A stretch of DNA of 64,000 nt from Halomonas icarae (GCF_009901955.1 NZ_WUTS01000001.1:2497745-2561744); one strand, 5' to 3'; numbered from the stretch's first letter, positions 38,327-52,184 are shown. Made by a program: numbers and translations. Notes: generated by a model not told the origin, from the letters alone.

Positions 38327-40158
38327 TCCACCGTCACGCTCTTGGCCAGGTTACGCGGCTGATCCACATCGGTGCCCTTGAGCACCGCCACATGGTAGCT
38401 GAGCAGCTGCAGCGGCAAGGTATAGACGATCGGCGCCAGCGCTTCATGCACCCGGGGCAGGCGCAGCACTCGAATACCCTCGGAGGCCTCGAGTCCCACC
38501 CCCTCGTCGGCAAACACGAACAGCTCACCGCCGCGCGCGCGCACCTCCTGCAGGTTGGACTTGAGCTTGTCGAGCAGCTCATCGTTGGGCGCCACGGAGA
38601 TCACCGGCATCTCGCTGTCGACCAGTGCCAGCGGTCCATGCTTGAGCTCGCCCGCCGGGTAGGCCTCGGCGTGGATATAGGAGATTTCCTTGAGCTTGAG
38701 CGCGCCCTCCAGGGCGATCGGGAAGTGAGCCCCACGCCCCAGGAAGAGAGCATGCTGCTTCTCGGCGAAAGCCATGGAGAGCGCCTCGATGGCCGGGTCC
38801 AGCGCCAGCACACGCTCCACCAGCCGCGGCAAGCCGCGCAGCGCCGCGACCACCTCGGCCTGCACGGCCTCGTCGAGGCCCTTGACGCGCCCCAGCGCCA
38901 GCGTCAGCAACAGCAGGGCGGTAAGCTGCGTCGTGAAGGCCTTGGTGGAAGCCACGCCGATCTCGGGCCCGGCATGGGTCATCAGGGAAAGATCCGACTC
39001 GCGCACCAGGGAGCTGCCCGGCACGTTGCAGATCGCCAGGCTGGCCAGATAATCGCCCGCCTTGGCGAAGCGCAGCGCCGCCAGGGTATCGGCGGTCTCC
39101 CCGGACTGGGACAGAGTCACAAACAGGGTCCCTTCGGGAACCACGACCCGGCGATAGCGATACTCCGAGGCGACCTCCACCTGCACCGGAACGCCGGCAT
39201 AGCGCTCCAGCCAGTAGCGCGCCACCATGCCCGCATGATAGCTGGTGCCACAGGCAACGATATGGATCTGCCTGACCTGCCCGAAGAGCGCCTCGGCCTC
39301 GGGACCAAAACTCTCCACCAGCGCCGAACGTTCGCCGAGACGCCCCTCCAGGGTCGCGCCGATCACCGCCGTCTGCTCATGGATCTCCTTGAGCATGAAG
39401 TGACGGTACTCGCCCTTGCTGGCCGCGCCATCGCCATGCTCGAAGGTTGTTACCTCACGCTCCACCGCCGCGCCGTCGGCATCGAAGATCTCGATGCGGC
39501 CACCGGCGGAGAGGCGAACCACATCCCCCTCCTCCAGGTAGATGAAACGGTCGGTAACCTGCAGCAGGGCCAGCGGATCGGAGCCGAGGAAGGCCTCGCC
39601 GATGCCCACTCCAACCACCAGTGGGCTGCCCTTGCGGGCCCCGATGATCACGCCGGGTTCATCGGCGTGGATCACTCCCAGCGCATAGGCCCCATCCAGT
39701 CGAGCGAGAATGCCGCGTACCGCGGTGAGGAGATCACCCGCCTGGCGGCTCTCGCACTCCAGCAGATGCGCCACCACCTCGGTGTCGGTCTCGGAAGTGA
39801 AGTGGTAGCCCTCGGCCTCGAGCTCACGACGCAAGGCTTCGTGGTTCTCGATGATGCCATTGTGCACCACCGCCAGGCGCTCGCCGGACTGGTGGGGGTG
39901 GGCATTCACCTCGCTGGGTCGACCATGGGTCGCCCAGCGAGTATGGGCGATCCCGCTGCGACCGGCCAACGGCTCAGCGTGCAGACGCTCCTCCAGGGCC
40001 GCCACCTTGCCCATCGCCCGGCACCGCTGCAGTCTGCCGTCGGGGTCAAGCACCGCCATGCCCGCAGAGTCATAGCCACGATATTCCAGGCGCTTGAGGC
40101 CCTCCAGAAGAATCCCTTCCACGTTACGCTCGGCAACGGCTCCGACGATTCCACACAT
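38323..40158 (-). CDS. glmS: Glutamine-fructose-6-phosphate aminotransferase
   Basis: Makes glucosamine-6-phosphate, the entry to UDP-GlcNAc. The 611-residue protein starts [33 protein letters not shown], where Cys2 is the glutaminase nucleophile. The isomerase half has two SIS domains, with [16 protein letters not shown] and [15 protein letters not shown]. It ends [11 protein letters not shown] as in other GlmS proteins. It lies 12 bp after glmU. Confidence 0.97.
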   Translation of the reverse strand: MCGIVGAVAERNVEGILLEGLKRLEYRGYDSAGMAVLDPDGRLQRCRAMGKVAALEERLHAEPLAGRSGIAHTRWATHGRPSEVNAHPHQSGERLAVVHNGIIENHEALRRELEAEGYHFTSETDTEVVAHLLECESRQAGDLLTAVRGILARLDGAYALGVIHADEPGVIIGARKGSPLVVGVGIGEAFLGSDPLALLQVTDRFIYLEEGDVVRLSAGGRIEIFDADGAAVEREVTTFEHGDGAASKGEYRHFMLKEIHEQTAVIGATLEGRLGERSALVESFGPEAEALFGQVRQIHIVACGTSYHAGMVARYWLERYAGVPVQVEVASEYRYRRVVVPEGTLFVTLSQSGETADTLAALRFAKAGDYLASLAICNVPGSSLVRESDLSLMTHAGPEIGVASTKAFTTQLTALLLLTLALGRVKGLDEAVQAEVVAALRGLPRLVERVLALDPAIEALSMAFAEKQHALFLGRGAHFPIALEGALKLKEISYIHAEAYPAGELKHGPLALVDSEMPVISVAPNDELLDKLKSNLQEVRARGGELFVFADEGVGLEASEGIRVLRLPRVHEALAPIVYTLPLQLLSYHVAVLKGTDVDQPRNLAKSVTVE

Positions 40159-40170
40159 CGCTCTCTCTCC

Positions 40171-41535
40171 TTAGTCATCCTGCTTGCGGGGCCGGGGCCA
40201 GTCCGCCTTGGTTATCTGGCGGGCACGCGTCACCGCCAGGGAGTTATCGGGCACATCCTTGGCCACGGTGGAGCCGGCCCCCACGGTGGCACCCCGCCCG
40301 ATGCTTACCGGCGCTACCAGGGCACTGTTGGAGCCGATGAAGGCCTCGTCATCGATCTCGGTATGGTGCTTGTTGGCACCATCATAGTTGCAGGTGATGG
40401 TGCCCGCACCGACGTTGACACCGCGCCCCAATCGGGCATCGCCCACATAGCTCAGATGGTTGATCTTGCTGCCCTCACCCACCTCGACGTTTTTGGTCTC
40501 GACGAAGTTTCCGATCTTGGCCCCTACCGCCAGGCGCGAGCCGGGCCGCAGGCGCGCGAAGGGGCCGATGGTGGCGTGTCCGGCAATCACCGTCCCTTCG
40601 ATGACGCTATGAGGCTCGATCACGCTCTCGGCACCGATATGGCTGTCGCGAATCACGCAGTGGGGCCCGATGCGAACGCCCTCGCCCAGTTCCACCTCGC
40701 CCTCGAAGACACAGCCGACGTCGATTTCCACGTCATGACCACAGCGCAGGGTGCCACGCACGTCGAGACGCGACGGGTCGGCGAGCGCCACACCCTCGGT
40801 CATCAGTCTTTCGGCGATGGCCTGCTGATGGGCCCGCTCGAGACGCGCCATCTGCAGGCGATTGTTGACGCCCTCCACCTCGACCGGGTCGCCCGGCTGA
40901 GCGGTGACCACCCTGACGCCCTCGGCGGCGGCCATGGCGATGATGTCGGTGAGGTAGTACTCGCCCTGGGCATTGTCGGCGGAGAGTCGCGGCAGCCAGC
41001 GGCGCAGCTGGCTGGCGGTCATCGCCATGATGCCGGTATTGCACTCTCGCACCGCACGCTCGCTTTCGCTGGCGTCCTTGTGTTCGACAATGGCCACCGC
41101 CAGCCCCTCGGCATTGCGCAGGATGCGTCCATAGCCGCTGGGATCATCGAGGGTCACGGTGAGCAGACCCAGGTGATCGTCGTCGACACCCTCCAGCAGT
41201 CGTTCGAGGGTCGTGCGGTGGATGAGGGGAACATCACCATAGAGCACCAGTACCTTGCCATTGCCGAGCCCATCCAGCGCCTGGGCAACGGCATGGCCGG
41301 TGCCCTTCTGTTCGGCCTGCAGGGCGAAGTGCACACGACAGTCGGCCAGGGCCTCACGCACCTTCTCGGCGCCATGGCCCACCACCACATGGGTGCGCTC
41401 GGCGTTGAGTCCCGCGGCGGTATCGATCACGTGGCGGACCATGGCCTTGCCGGCCAGACGATGCAGCACCTTGGGCAGGGTCGAGCGCATCCGGGTACCC
41501 TGCCCGGCGGCCAGTATCACGACATCAAGCGTCAT
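40171..41535 (-). CDS. glmU: Bifunctional GlmU (acetyltransferase and UDP-GlcNAc pyrophosphorylase)
   Basis: Acetylates glucosamine-1-phosphate and couples it to UTP, giving UDP-GlcNAc. The 454-residue protein has the pyrophosphorylase motif LAAGQGTRMRSTLPKVLH at the N-terminus and a left-handed beta-helix C-terminal half with hexapeptide repeats such as GAGTITCNYDGANKHHTEI. The ATG has AGGAG about 7 nt upstream and begins three bases after the apbE stop. Confidence 0.97.
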   Translation of the reverse strand: MTLDVVILAAGQGTRMRSTLPKVLHRLAGKAMVRHVIDTAAGLNAERTHVVVGHGAEKVREALADCRVHFALQAEQKGTGHAVAQALDGLGNGKVLVLYGDVPLIHRTTLERLLEGVDDDHLGLLTVTLDDPSGYGRILRNAEGLAVAIVEHKDASESERAVRECNTGIMAMTASQLRRWLPRLSADNAQGEYYLTDIIAMAAAEGVRVVTAQPGDPVEVEGVNNRLQMARLERAHQQAIAERLMTEGVALADPSRLDVRGTLRCGHDVEIDVGCVFEGEVELGEGVRIGPHCVIRDSHIGAESVIEPHSVIEGTVIAGHATIGPFARLRPGSRLAVGAKIGNFVETKNVEVGEGSKINHLSYVGDARLGRGVNVGAGTITCNYDGANKHHTEIDDEAFIGSNSALVAPVSIGRGATVGAGSTVAKDVPDNSLAVTRARQITKADWPRPRKQDD

Positions 41536-41538
41536 CCT

Positions 41539-42645
41539 TCACTCCTGATCCTGTTGTTCATGTTGCCGGGAGGCGTCGCTGTCCGCGACCTCGAGACCAA
41601 GCTCATCGATCCGCGCTTTGCCGAACTGCTCGACGAAGGCGGGGGTGATCCGGCTCGTCCAGCCCTCCTCCTCGCGTAATATCATCAGCGCACTCAGCTG
41701 GTGCTCACGGGCCAGAGCCATACCCGCTTCTTCGCCCAGTACCATCAGCGCAGTGGCCCAGGCATCCGCCCAGGCGTTGGACGGGTGAAAGACGCTCACC
41801 GACGCCAGGCGATGGGTGATCGGGCGTCCGCTGCGTGGATCCAGGGTGTGGGAATAGCGCCGCCCCTCTTCCTCGAAGTAGTTGCGGTAGTCGCCGGAAG
41901 TCGCCACCGAGACATCGTGCAACGGCAGCATATATTGCGCCTCCTGGCGATCTTCCAGAGGCGCCTCGATACCGATGCGCCAGGGCTCCTTCTCGCCGTC
42001 TCGGTAGCCGTTGGCAAGCAGGTCACCACCGAGGTTCACCAGATAGTGCTCGACCCCCTCGGCGTCGAGAAAGGCGGCTACGCGATCGGTGGCGTGGCCC
42101 TTGGCGATCCCACCCAGATCGACGGTCACCTCGCGCGTGCGCCTTGCCTCACGCTGCTGGGCGTCAAGCTCCAGCGCGTCGGTGCCGATCTGTGCCAGGC
42201 GCCTGGCCAGCTCGGCGTCGGCGGGGATCTCCTTGGGGCGAGCCTCGGCACCGAAGCTCCACAGGTTGACCAGCCCGCCGATGGTCATGTCGAAGGCGCC
42301 ACCACTCTCCTCGGCCACGGTCCGGCCGATGGCCAGCACCTCGTAAAGCGCATCGGAGAGCGGCTGCCACTTCCCGGTCGGTGCCTGGTTGAAGGCCATC
42401 AGTTCGGAGTCATCGCGGTAGAGCGACATGCTGGCATCCACCGCCTCGAGTTCGGCGAGAATCCCCTCTTCCAGGGCGCTGGCCTCACCGCGGGTCAGGG
42501 GGTCGACGATGGTCACCTGGTAGAAGCTGCCGAAGATGGCGCCCTCGAGGCGTACCGGCGAATCGAGCGGCCGGTCGCGCTCGGAACAGCTCGCCAGCGC
42601 AAGCAGCAGCAATAACATGGGCATCAACAGCAGATGTCGAAGCAT
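41539..42645 (-). CDS. apbE: FAD:protein FMN transferase (ApbE lipoprotein)
   Basis: Attaches FMN to target proteins such as NqrB/NqrC and RnfG through a phosphoester bond. The 368-residue protein begins with a lipoprotein signal, LLLLLALASC with the lipobox Cys at about residue 20, and carries the family motifs VTVDLGGIAKGHATD and TSGDYRNYFEEEG followed by HTLDPRSGRPI. Its location in front of glmU, not beside nqr or rnf genes, is notable. It ends 3 bp before glmU. Confidence 0.93.
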   Translation of the reverse strand: MLRHLLLMPMLLLLLALASCSERDRPLDSPVRLEGAIFGSFYQVTIVDPLTRGEASALEEGILAELEAVDASMSLYRDDSELMAFNQAPTGKWQPLSDALYEVLAIGRTVAEESGGAFDMTIGGLVNLWSFGAEARPKEIPADAELARRLAQIGTDALELDAQQREARRTREVTVDLGGIAKGHATDRVAAFLDAEGVEHYLVNLGGDLLANGYRDGEKEPWRIGIEAPLEDRQEAQYMLPLHDVSVATSGDYRNYFEEEGRRYSHTLDPRSGRPITHRLASVSVFHPSNAWADAWATALMVLGEEAGMALAREHQLSALMILREEEGWTSRITPAFVEQFGKARIDELGLEVADSDASRQHEQQDQE

Positions 42646-42667
42646 GCTGGACTCCTCACAGGGGGTG

Positions 42668-43465
42668 TTACCAGAATAGCCATAACAGCCAGGCTCCGAG
42701 CAGCAGCCGGTAGATCACGAAGGGCTGCATGCCGACACGCTTGATAAAGGCCAGGAAGTAGTGGATGCAGAGATAGGCGCTGATAGCCGAGAGCAGCCCC
42801 CCCACCACCAGGGTAACCCACTCCACCTCCGCGGCATCGCGGACAAGTGCCAAGACTTCCATCCCGCCGGCCATCACGATCACCGGGATCGACATCAGGA
42901 ACGAGAAGCGCGCCGCGGCCTCACGATTCATGCCCAGCAACAGTGCTGCGGTGATGGTGATGCCCGAACGCGAGGTACCGGGAATCAACGCCAGCGCCTG
43001 GGCCAGACCGATCAGCAGAGCATCGCGCAGGGTCAGCTGATACTCGTCGCGACGGCCACGATGGCGCAGATCCGCATAGGCCAACAGCAGGCCGAAGGCA
43101 ATCAGGCCGAAGGCGATGATCAGCGGCGAGCGCATCCGCTCCGCGATATCATCATGGAAGATCAGCCCTGCCAGCCCCACGGGTATCGTCGCCAGCACCA
43201 CCCACCAGGCCAGGCGGGCATCGGCATCCATGCCGCGCCCCACCAGCGAACCCGACCAGCTCAACGTCATCTTCACGAGTTCCTGACGAAAGTAGAACAC
43301 CACCGCCGCCAGGCTGCCGATATGCAGCGCCACATCGAAGGCCAGCCCCTGATCACCCCAGTCAGTGAGGACGGGTACCAGGATCAAGTGAGCGGAGCTG
43401 GAGACCGGCAGAAATTCGGTGAGTCCCTGTACGATCGCGAGTACGACGACCTGAAGCCAATCCAT
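42668..43465 (-). CDS. uppP: Undecaprenyl-diphosphatase UppP (BacA)
   Basis: Integral membrane enzyme that recycles undecaprenyl diphosphate to the lipid carrier for peptidoglycan and other wall polymers; it also gives bacitracin tolerance. The 265-residue protein has the first active-site region QGLTEFLPVSSSAHLILVP and the second PGTSRSGITITAALLLGM, with about eight hydrophobic segments. Its stop lies 22 bp before apbE, so uppP-apbE-glmU-glmS-DUF72 can be one transcript. Confidence 0.95.
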   Translation of the reverse strand: MDWLQVVVLAIVQGLTEFLPVSSSAHLILVPVLTDWGDQGLAFDVALHIGSLAAVVFYFRQELVKMTLSWSGSLVGRGMDADARLAWWVVLATIPVGLAGLIFHDDIAERMRSPLIIAFGLIAFGLLLAYADLRHRGRRDEYQLTLRDALLIGLAQALALIPGTSRSGITITAALLLGMNREAAARFSFLMSIPVIVMAGGMEVLALVRDAAEVEWVTLVVGGLLSAISAYLCIHYFLAFIKRVGMQPFVIYRLLLGAWLLWLFW

Positions 43466-43569
43466 GGTAATTTCCTGTTAGATGTAGCCCGCGCCCAAGG
43501 GCGCCATGCCGTGCAAAGGATACACTCGCATGGCCGAACTGTCCGCCCCGCTTGCCATCGGGTCAGGGC

Positions 43570-44940
43570 TCATGTGCCGAGGATCGTCGTGGCGATACCG
43601 AAGTAGATCAGCACACCGGAGGCATCGATCAGCGTGGTCACCAGAGGTGCCGAGGCGGTGGCCGGATCCCAACCCAGATGGTCGAGCAGGAAGGGCAGGC
43701 ACATGCCCAGCACGCTGCCAAACAGCACGATGGTAACCATGCTCATGGCCACCACCAGAGCCAGTGCCTCACCGCCACGCATGACCCCAATGGGTGCCAC
43801 TGCCAGGGCCATGGTCAGCCCTAGCGAGCCCGCCACCAGCATCTCACGCCCCATCAGCTTGCCCCAGTCCTTGATGCCCACCTCACCGGTAGCCATGCCG
43901 CGCACCATCAGGGTGGCAGCCTGGGCGCCGGCGTTGCCACCACTACCGATCAACAGCGGCAGGAAGAACACCAGCGCCACCTGAGCGGCGATGGTCTCCT
44001 CGAAGTAGGCGATCCCCGCTCCAGAGAAGAGGTTGGCGAATACCAGCAACACCAGCCAGGTAACGCGCTTGCGATACAGGCTCCATAACGGTACCCGGCT
44101 GACGCCATCCTCCAGGGTGCCGATCGACATCCCCTTGTGGATATCCTCGGTAGCCTCGGACTCGACCACGTCCAGGGCATCGTCATGGGTGACGATACCT
44201 ACCAGTCGCGCATCGCCATCCACCACCGGCAGCGCCAGCAGATCGTAGCGGGCAACGATACGCGCCACCTCCTCCTGGACCTCGTCGACCGGCGCATGGA
44301 TAACGTCGCGGATCATCAGCGAGTCGATCTGGCCTCCAGGTGGCGCCACCATCAGCTGACGCAACGACAGGGTGCCGGCCAGTCGCCCATGGCTATCGAC
44401 GATATAGAGCTGATAGACCGTCTCGGCATCGGGCGCGGTCTGGCGGACCCGCATCATCGCCTGGGAGACCGTCATGCCGCTGGGAATGGCCACGTAGTCG
44501 GTGGTCATGATCGCCCCGGCGGTGCCCTCCTCATAGCTGGCCAGACGCTTGAGCTCCTGGCGCTCGCGGCGTGCCATCCGACGCAACAGCCTTTGGCGAT
44601 AATCCTCATCGAGCAGGTTGAAGAGATCGGCACGCTCGTCGGAGCCCATCTCCTCGAGGATCATCAGCAGATCCTCATCGCCTAGCGCTTCGGCGAGGGT
44701 CCGCTGAGTGTTATCGGGCAGATGTCCGAGCACGCTGGCGCGCCGCTCCAGAGGCAGATGTTCCATCAAGGCAAGGGTACGTGAGGAACCCTCATCATCC
44801 GCCAGGATGGCCCCGAAAATTTCGGCGATATCCGCCGAGCGTAGCTCGGACAGCAGCGCATCGATGCGCGCCCCCTCCTCCTCGGCAAGCGCCTGACAGA
44901 GCGTGATCCGTTGAGTGTTGAGGTTGTCAGTGAGAGACAT
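43570..44940 (-). CDS. mgtE: Magnesium transporter MgtE
   Basis: Mg2+ channel gated by intracellular magnesium. The 456-residue protein has the N-domain of helical repeats (IAEIFGAIL, RASVLGHLP, MILEEMGSDERADLF), two CBS domains (about residues 140-265), and a five-helix membrane domain with the conserved FLPLLIGSGGNAGAQAATLMVRGMATGE. The ATG has GAGGAG 6 nt upstream. It sits just past the atp terminator. Confidence 0.95.
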   Translation of the reverse strand: MSLTDNLNTQRITLCQALAEEEGARIDALLSELRSADIAEIFGAILADDEGSSRTLALMEHLPLERRASVLGHLPDNTQRTLAEALGDEDLLMILEEMGSDERADLFNLLDEDYRQRLLRRMARRERQELKRLASYEEGTAGAIMTTDYVAIPSGMTVSQAMMRVRQTAPDAETVYQLYIVDSHGRLAGTLSLRQLMVAPPGGQIDSLMIRDVIHAPVDEVQEEVARIVARYDLLALPVVDGDARLVGIVTHDDALDVVESEATEDIHKGMSIGTLEDGVSRVPLWSLYRKRVTWLVLLVFANLFSGAGIAYFEETIAAQVALVFFLPLLIGSGGNAGAQAATLMVRGMATGEVGIKDWGKLMGREMLVAGSLGLTMALAVAPIGVMRGGEALALVVAMSMVTIVLFGSVLGMCLPFLLDHLGWDPATASAPLVTTLIDASGVLIYFGIATTILGT

Positions 44941-44984
44941 GGCTTACTCCTCGGCGCCCAGAGTCCGGACACCGGGGTGATAGA

Positions 44985-45028
44985 GACAAGAACGCCCCCG
45001 ACTCGACGCTAATGTCGAGCCGGGGGCG
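44985..45028 (-). terminator. Rho-independent terminator of the atp operon
   Basis: A long stem, CGCCCCCG plus CTCGAC pairing with GTCGAG and CGGGGGCG (44993-45028), around a 6-nt loop, is followed on the minus strand by a TTCTTGTCT tract. Confidence 0.85.
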
Positions 45029-45051
45029 CAAGACTCACGCTGGGGCCAAGA

Positions 45052-45480
45052 TCAGCCCTTGCCGGCCTTCTTGCGTAGCTGCTGGATCGTGCGCAGCTGG
45101 GCCACGGCTTCGGCCAGTTCTGCCGATGCGCGGGTATAATCCAGCTCGGCGGACTTGTCGTTGAGGTTCTTCAGCGCCTGCTGTCGAGCCTCTTCCGCCG
45201 CTGCTTCATCGAGGTCATGGGCACGGGTGGCCGAATCGGCCAGGATGGTCACCACGTCCGGCTGGACTTCCAGGAAGCCTCCCGATACATAGTAATTCTC
45301 TTCCTGACCGCCATCATGAAGCACGCGCACCGGTCCCGGCTTGAGCTCGGTCAGCAGTGGAGCGTGACCGGGCAGGATGCCCAGTTCGCCCATGCGACCG
45401 TTGGCGATGATCCGCTCGATCTGGCCGGAGAAGATCCCTTCCTCGGCGCTGACGATCTCGCACTTGAAGCTTTTCGTCAT
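45052..45480 (-). CDS. atpC: ATP synthase epsilon subunit
   Basis: Central-stalk subunit and inhibitor of F1. The 142-residue protein has the beta-sandwich start SFKCEIVSAEEGIFSGQIERI, GELGILPGHAPLLTELKPG, VSGGFLEVQPDVVTILADSA, and a C-terminal helical hairpin. It is the last gene of the atp operon, followed by a strong terminator. Confidence 0.97.
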   Translation of the reverse strand: MTKSFKCEIVSAEEGIFSGQIERIIANGRMGELGILPGHAPLLTELKPGPVRVLHDGGQEENYYVSGGFLEVQPDVVTILADSATRAHDLDEAAAEEARQQALKNLNDKSAELDYTRASAELAEAVAQLRTIQQLRKKAGKG

Positions 45481-45505
45481 GACGACGTCTCCCAGGTAGA
45501 CGGGA

Positions 45506-46948
<1,443 letters not shown>

Positions 46949-47830
46949 TTATACGGCCGCGGCACCACCGACGATCTCGGAGATTTCCTGGGTAATGGCC
47001 GCCTGACGGGCCTTGTTGTACACCAGCTCCAGGTCGTCGATCAGATTGCCCGCGTTATCGGTGGCACTCTTCATGGCGATCATTCGGGCGGCCTGCTCAC
47101 AGGCTCCGTTCTCGACCACCGCCTGGTAGACCTGCGACTCGACGAATCGCACCAACAGGCTATCCAGCAGCGCCTTGGCATCCGGCTCATACAGGTAGTC
47201 CCAGCTACCGGGACGCTTGTCTTCTTCGTCGTTCGAATCCGAGCCCATATCGGGTGACAGGGGCAACAGCTGACGGACCACCGGCTTCTGGGTCATGGTG
47301 TTGACGAACTCGTTGTACACCACGCACAGGCGATCCAGCCGACCCTCGTCATAGGCATCCAGCATCACCTTGACACTGCCGATCAGATCCTCGACCTCGG
47401 GCGCTTCACCCAGGCCGCTCTTCGCCGCAACGAGGTTGCCCCCATAACTTCTGAAGAAACTGCCTGCCTTGCTGCCCAGGGCACAGAAATCCAGCTCGGC
47501 CCCCTGGTCATGCCACGCCTTGGCGTCCTTGGTCACGGCCTTGAACAGGTTGATATTCAAGCCGCCACACAGGCCGCGGTCGGTGGACACCACGATGTAA
47601 CCGACGCGCTCAACCTCACGTTCGACCATCCAGGGGTGGCGGTATTCGGGGTTGGCATCGGCGACATGCGCGACCACGTTGCGTATCTGACGCGCATAGG
47701 GCTGGCTGGACTTCATCAGGTCCTGAGCCTTGCGCATCTTCGACGCCGCGACCATTTCCATGGCGCTGGTGATCTTCTGCGTGTTCTTGATGCTCCCGAT
47801 CTGGGTGCGTATCTCTTTTGCAGCTGCCAT
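46949..47830 (-). CDS. atpG: ATP synthase gamma subunit
   Basis: Rotating shaft of F1. The 293-residue protein has the N-terminal coiled-coil helix ([35 protein letters not shown]), the [16 protein letters not shown] motif, and the C-terminal ERA helix with [50 protein letters not shown] ending. A short acidic insertion (SDNDEEDKR) lies near residue 205. It sits between atpA and atpD as usual. Confidence 0.97.
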   Translation of the reverse strand: MAAAKEIRTQIGSIKNTQKITSAMEMVAASKMRKAQDLMKSSQPYARQIRNVVAHVADANPEYRHPWMVEREVERVGYIVVSTDRGLCGGLNINLFKAVTKDAKAWHDQGAELDFCALGSKAGSFFRSYGGNLVAAKSGLGEAPEVEDLIGSVKVMLDAYDEGRLDRLCVVYNEFVNTMTQKPVVRQLLPLSPDMGSDSNDEEDKRPGSWDYLYEPDAKALLDSLLVRFVESQVYQAVVENGACEQAARMIAMKSATDNAGNLIDDLELVYNKARQAAITQEISEIVGGAAAV

Positions 47831-47901
47831 AGCGATCTACTCCGTTCGTGGCACTCAGTAAGCTCCAGGGCCCACCCCGCGCACGGGATGGGCCAACGGG
47901 G

Positions 47902-49446
47902 TTACCAGCTCTGAGTGGCCTTGAACTTCTCGAGACCCTCTTTCAGTCCGTCCTGGATCTCGCTGTTGTAGTCGCCGGTCTGGTTGATCTTCTCGAGCAG
48001 TTCGGCGTATTCGGCCTTCATGAAGTCGCGCAGGGCACGTTCGAAGTCCAGCACCTTGTTGACCTCGACCTCCTCCAGATGACCCTCGTTGGCGGCATAC
48101 AGGGAGAGCGCCATCTCGGCCACGGACATCGGCGAGTACTGGTTCTGCTTCATCAGCTCGGTGACACGCTGACCGTGCTCCAGCTGCTTGCGGGTCGCCT
48201 CGTCCAGATCGGAAGCGAACTGGGCGAAGGCCGCCAGCTCACGGTACTGGGCCAGAGCCAAACGCACGCTGCCGCCGAGCTTCTTGATGATCTTGGTCTG
48301 GGCGGAGCCACCGACACGGGAGACCGAGAGGCCGGCGTTGATGGCCGGACGAATGCCCGAGTTGAACAGGTCGGTCTCGAGGAAGATCTGACCGTCGGTG
48401 ATCGAGATCACGTTGGTCGGAACGAAGGCCGAGACGTCGCCACCCTGGGTCTCGATGATCGGCAGTGCCGTCAGTGAGCCGGTCTTGCCCTTCACCTCAC
48501 CGTTGGTGAACTTCTCGACGTAGTCGGCGTTCACGCGTGCCGCACGCTCGAGCAGGCGGGAGTGGAGGTAGAAGACGTCACCCGGATAAGCCTCACGGCC
48601 CGGCGGACGACGCAGCAGCAGGGAGACCTGACGATAGGCCACGGCCTGCTTGGAGAGGTCGTCGTAGACGATCAGGGCATCTTCACCGCGATCGCGGAAG
48701 TACTCGCCCATGGTGCAGCCGGAGTAGGCCGCGAGGAACTGCATCGGGGCCGGATCGGCGGCGCCGGCGGCGACCACGATGGTGTGCTCCATCGCGCCAT
48801 GCTCTTCGAGCTTGCGCACCACGTTGGCGATAGTCGACTGCTTCTGACCGATGGCCACATAGACACAGGTGACCCCGGTGCCTTTCTGGTTGATGATGGC
48901 ATCGATGGCGATCGCCGACTTGCCGATCTGGCGGTCACCGATGATCAGCTCACGCTGGCCGCGGCCGATCGGCACCATGGCGTCGATGGACTTGAAGCCG
49001 GTCTGGATTGGCTCGTCAACGGACTGACGGGTGATGACGCCGGGGGCGACCTTCTCCACCGCGTCGGTCAGCTTGGCGTTGAGTTCGCCCTTGCCGTCGA
49101 TGGGATTGCCCAGGGCGTCGACCACGCGCCCGCACAGCTCGGGGCCTACCGGCACCTCGAGGATACGCCCGGTGCACTGGGCGGTCATGCCCTCTTCGAG
49201 CTGCAGGTAGTCGCCCAGCACCACGGCGCCCACGGAGTCACGCTCGAGGTTGAGCACCATGCCGTAGATGCTGCCGGGAAATTCGATCATTTCACCGAAC
49301 ATCGCGTCTTCAAGGCCGTGCACTTTCACGATGCCGTCGGAAACGCTGACGATGGTGCCCTGGTTGCGGGCTTCGGATGCGACATCCAGCTTTTCGATAC
49401 GCTGCTTGATGATGTCGCTGATCTCGGAAGGATTCAGTTGCTGCAT
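47902..49446 (-). CDS. atpA: ATP synthase alpha subunit
   Basis: Non-catalytic nucleotide-binding F1 subunit. The 514-residue protein starts [20 protein letters not shown], has [22 protein letters not shown] as its P-loop region, the [47 protein letters not shown] region in pieces, and the arginine finger segment [10 protein letters not shown]. The operon order is normal. Confidence 0.98.
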   Translation of the reverse strand: MQQLNPSEISDIIKQRIEKLDVASEARNQGTIVSVSDGIVKVHGLEDAMFGEMIEFPGSIYGMVLNLERDSVGAVVLGDYLQLEEGMTAQCTGRILEVPVGPELCGRVVDALGNPIDGKGELNAKLTDAVEKVAPGVITRQSVDEPIQTGFKSIDAMVPIGRGQRELIIGDRQIGKSAIAIDAIINQKGTGVTCVYVAIGQKQSTIANVVRKLEEHGAMEHTIVVAAGAADPAPMQFLAAYSGCTMGEYFRDRGEDALIVYDDLSKQAVAYRQVSLLLRRPPGREAYPGDVFYLHSRLLERAARVNADYVEKFTNGEVKGKTGSLTALPIIETQGGDVSAFVPTNVISITDGQIFLETDLFNSGIRPAINAGLSVSRVGGSAQTKIIKKLGGSVRLALAQYRELAAFAQFASDLDEATRKQLEHGQRVTELMKQNQYSPMSVAEMALSLYAANEGHLEEVEVNKVLDFERALRDFMKAEYAELLEKINQTGDYNSEIQDGLKEGLEKFKATQSW

Positions 49447-49462
49447 GCCATGTCCCTCAGAC

Positions 49463-49999
49463 TCAGGCGGTAAGGGCTTCGGAAAGGCGGCTCAATCGAC
49501 CACGCACCGACCCGTCGATGACGGTATCGCCGGCACGCAGGATGACACCACCGAGAAGCTCGGGATCCACCTGAGTGGTAATGGAGATTTCGCGATTCAG
49601 GCGCTTCTTGAGCGCGCCGGAGAGCTTGTCCTGCTGGGCCTTGGTGAGCTTGTAGGCCGACACCACGGTGACGTCGACGCGCTTCTCGTGATCGGCGAGC
49701 AGCGTCTCGAACTGTTCGCGGATAGCGGCCAGGGCCGGCAGGCGTCCCTTCTCACCCAGAGTGTTGAGGAAGCGGCCAGCCGCCTCATCGAGGTCGACCT
49801 CCGCCAGCTCGACCACCAGGGCTACCTTGCGCTCTGCATCGAGCTTGGGGCTGGCGAGAAGCTTGAGCGCCTCACGGCTCGTCACCACCATGGCCAGCTT
49901 GCTCAGCCAGTCGGACCAGGTATCCAGCGTCTGGTGATCGCGTGCGTACTCGAACGCCGCCTTGGCATAGGGCCTGGCGACGGTAGACAGTTCCGCCAT
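49463..49999 (-). CDS. atpH: ATP synthase delta subunit
   Basis: Peripheral-stalk subunit joining F1 to the b dimer. The 178-residue protein starts [21 protein letters not shown], has [17 protein letters not shown], and ends with the conserved [33 protein letters not shown] region. The gene begins 11 bp after atpF ends. Confidence 0.96.
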   Translation of the reverse strand: MAELSTVARPYAKAAFEYARDHQTLDTWSDWLSKLAMVVTSREALKLLASPKLDAERKVALVVELAEVDLDEAAGRFLNTLGEKGRLPALAAIREQFETLLADHEKRVDVTVVSAYKLTKAQQDKLSGALKKRLNREISITTQVDPELLGGVILRAGDTVIDGSVRGRLSRLSEALTA

Positions 50000-50010
50000 G
50001 GATCACCTCC

Positions 50011-50481
50011 TCACAGTTCGGCAGCAAGCTTGTCGAGCAGCTTGCGATGGGCCTTTTCGTCGATGGAGGCTTCCAGGACACGCTCGGCACCGGTGACCGC
50101 CAGGCTGGACACCTGGGCACGCAGCTCATCCTTGGCGCGATTGACTTCCTGCTCGATCTCGGCACGAGCGGAGGCGATTATGCGCTCCCCCTCGACGCGG
50201 GCCTGCTCGCGAGCTTCCTCGACCATCTGGGAAGAGCGCTTGTTGGCCTGTTCGAGAATCTGTGAAGCCTGTTCCTTGCTTTCGCGCAGCGTCTGCTCGG
50301 CGCGCTCCTGGGCGAGTTCCAGGTCGCGCGACGCACGACTGGCCGCATCCAGGCCGTCAGCAATCTTCTTCTGGCGCTCATGAAGCGCATTGCTGATCGG
50401 TGGCCACACGTACTTTATGCAGAACCAGACAAAGATCGCGAAGGCGATCGTCTGCCCGATCAGCGTCATGTTGATATTCAC
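50011..50481 (-). CDS. atpF: ATP synthase b subunit
   Basis: Peripheral-stalk subunit. The 156-residue protein has one N-terminal membrane helix ([25 protein letters not shown]) followed by a long charged coiled coil from about residue 35 to 125 and a short C-terminal delta-binding end. The length equals the E. coli protein. Confidence 0.97.
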   Translation of the reverse strand: MNINMTLIGQTIAFAIFVWFCIKYVWPPISNALHERQKKIADGLDAASRASRDLELAQERAEQTLRESKEQASQILEQANKRSSQMVEEAREQARVEGERIIASARAEIEQEVNRAKDELRAQVSSLAVTGAERVLEASIDEKAHRKLLDKLAAEL

Positions 50482-50557
50482 GGGGCGGTACCTCTGACAG
50501 GTTCGTGTTGTCCGGAAACAAGCAAACCGAGCGCGCAGCGCTCGGTGCTGTCATGCA

Positions 50558-50844
<287 letters not shown>

Positions 50845-50863
50845 TGTTGCAAGGGGTTCGACG

Positions 50864-52100
<1,237 letters not shown>

Positions 52101-52155
52101 CGTTTTCTCGCCGGATCCTTGGGTCGAGCCTGGCACAAGGCCAAAATCACCGCGG

Positions 52156-52184
52156 ATTATAGGGAACCCCCTTCGGGGCTTCAA
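52156..52184 (-). promoter_or_regulatory. Sigma-70 promoter of the atp operon
   Basis: On the minus strand TTGAAG (52184-52179, 4 of 6) and a perfect TATAAT (52161-52156) are separated by 17 bp. The -10 lies about 56 bp upstream of the atpI start and after the parB stop. The spacer contains a small CCCC/GGGG dyad. Confidence 0.8.

Noticed and set aside
38314..41679. Open frame of 1121 codons on the plus strand, antisense to glmS and glmU
   Set aside because: It is composed of the His/Gln/Gly-rich text typical of antisense frames in GC-rich genes, shows no family motif, and both genes beneath are strongly supported.
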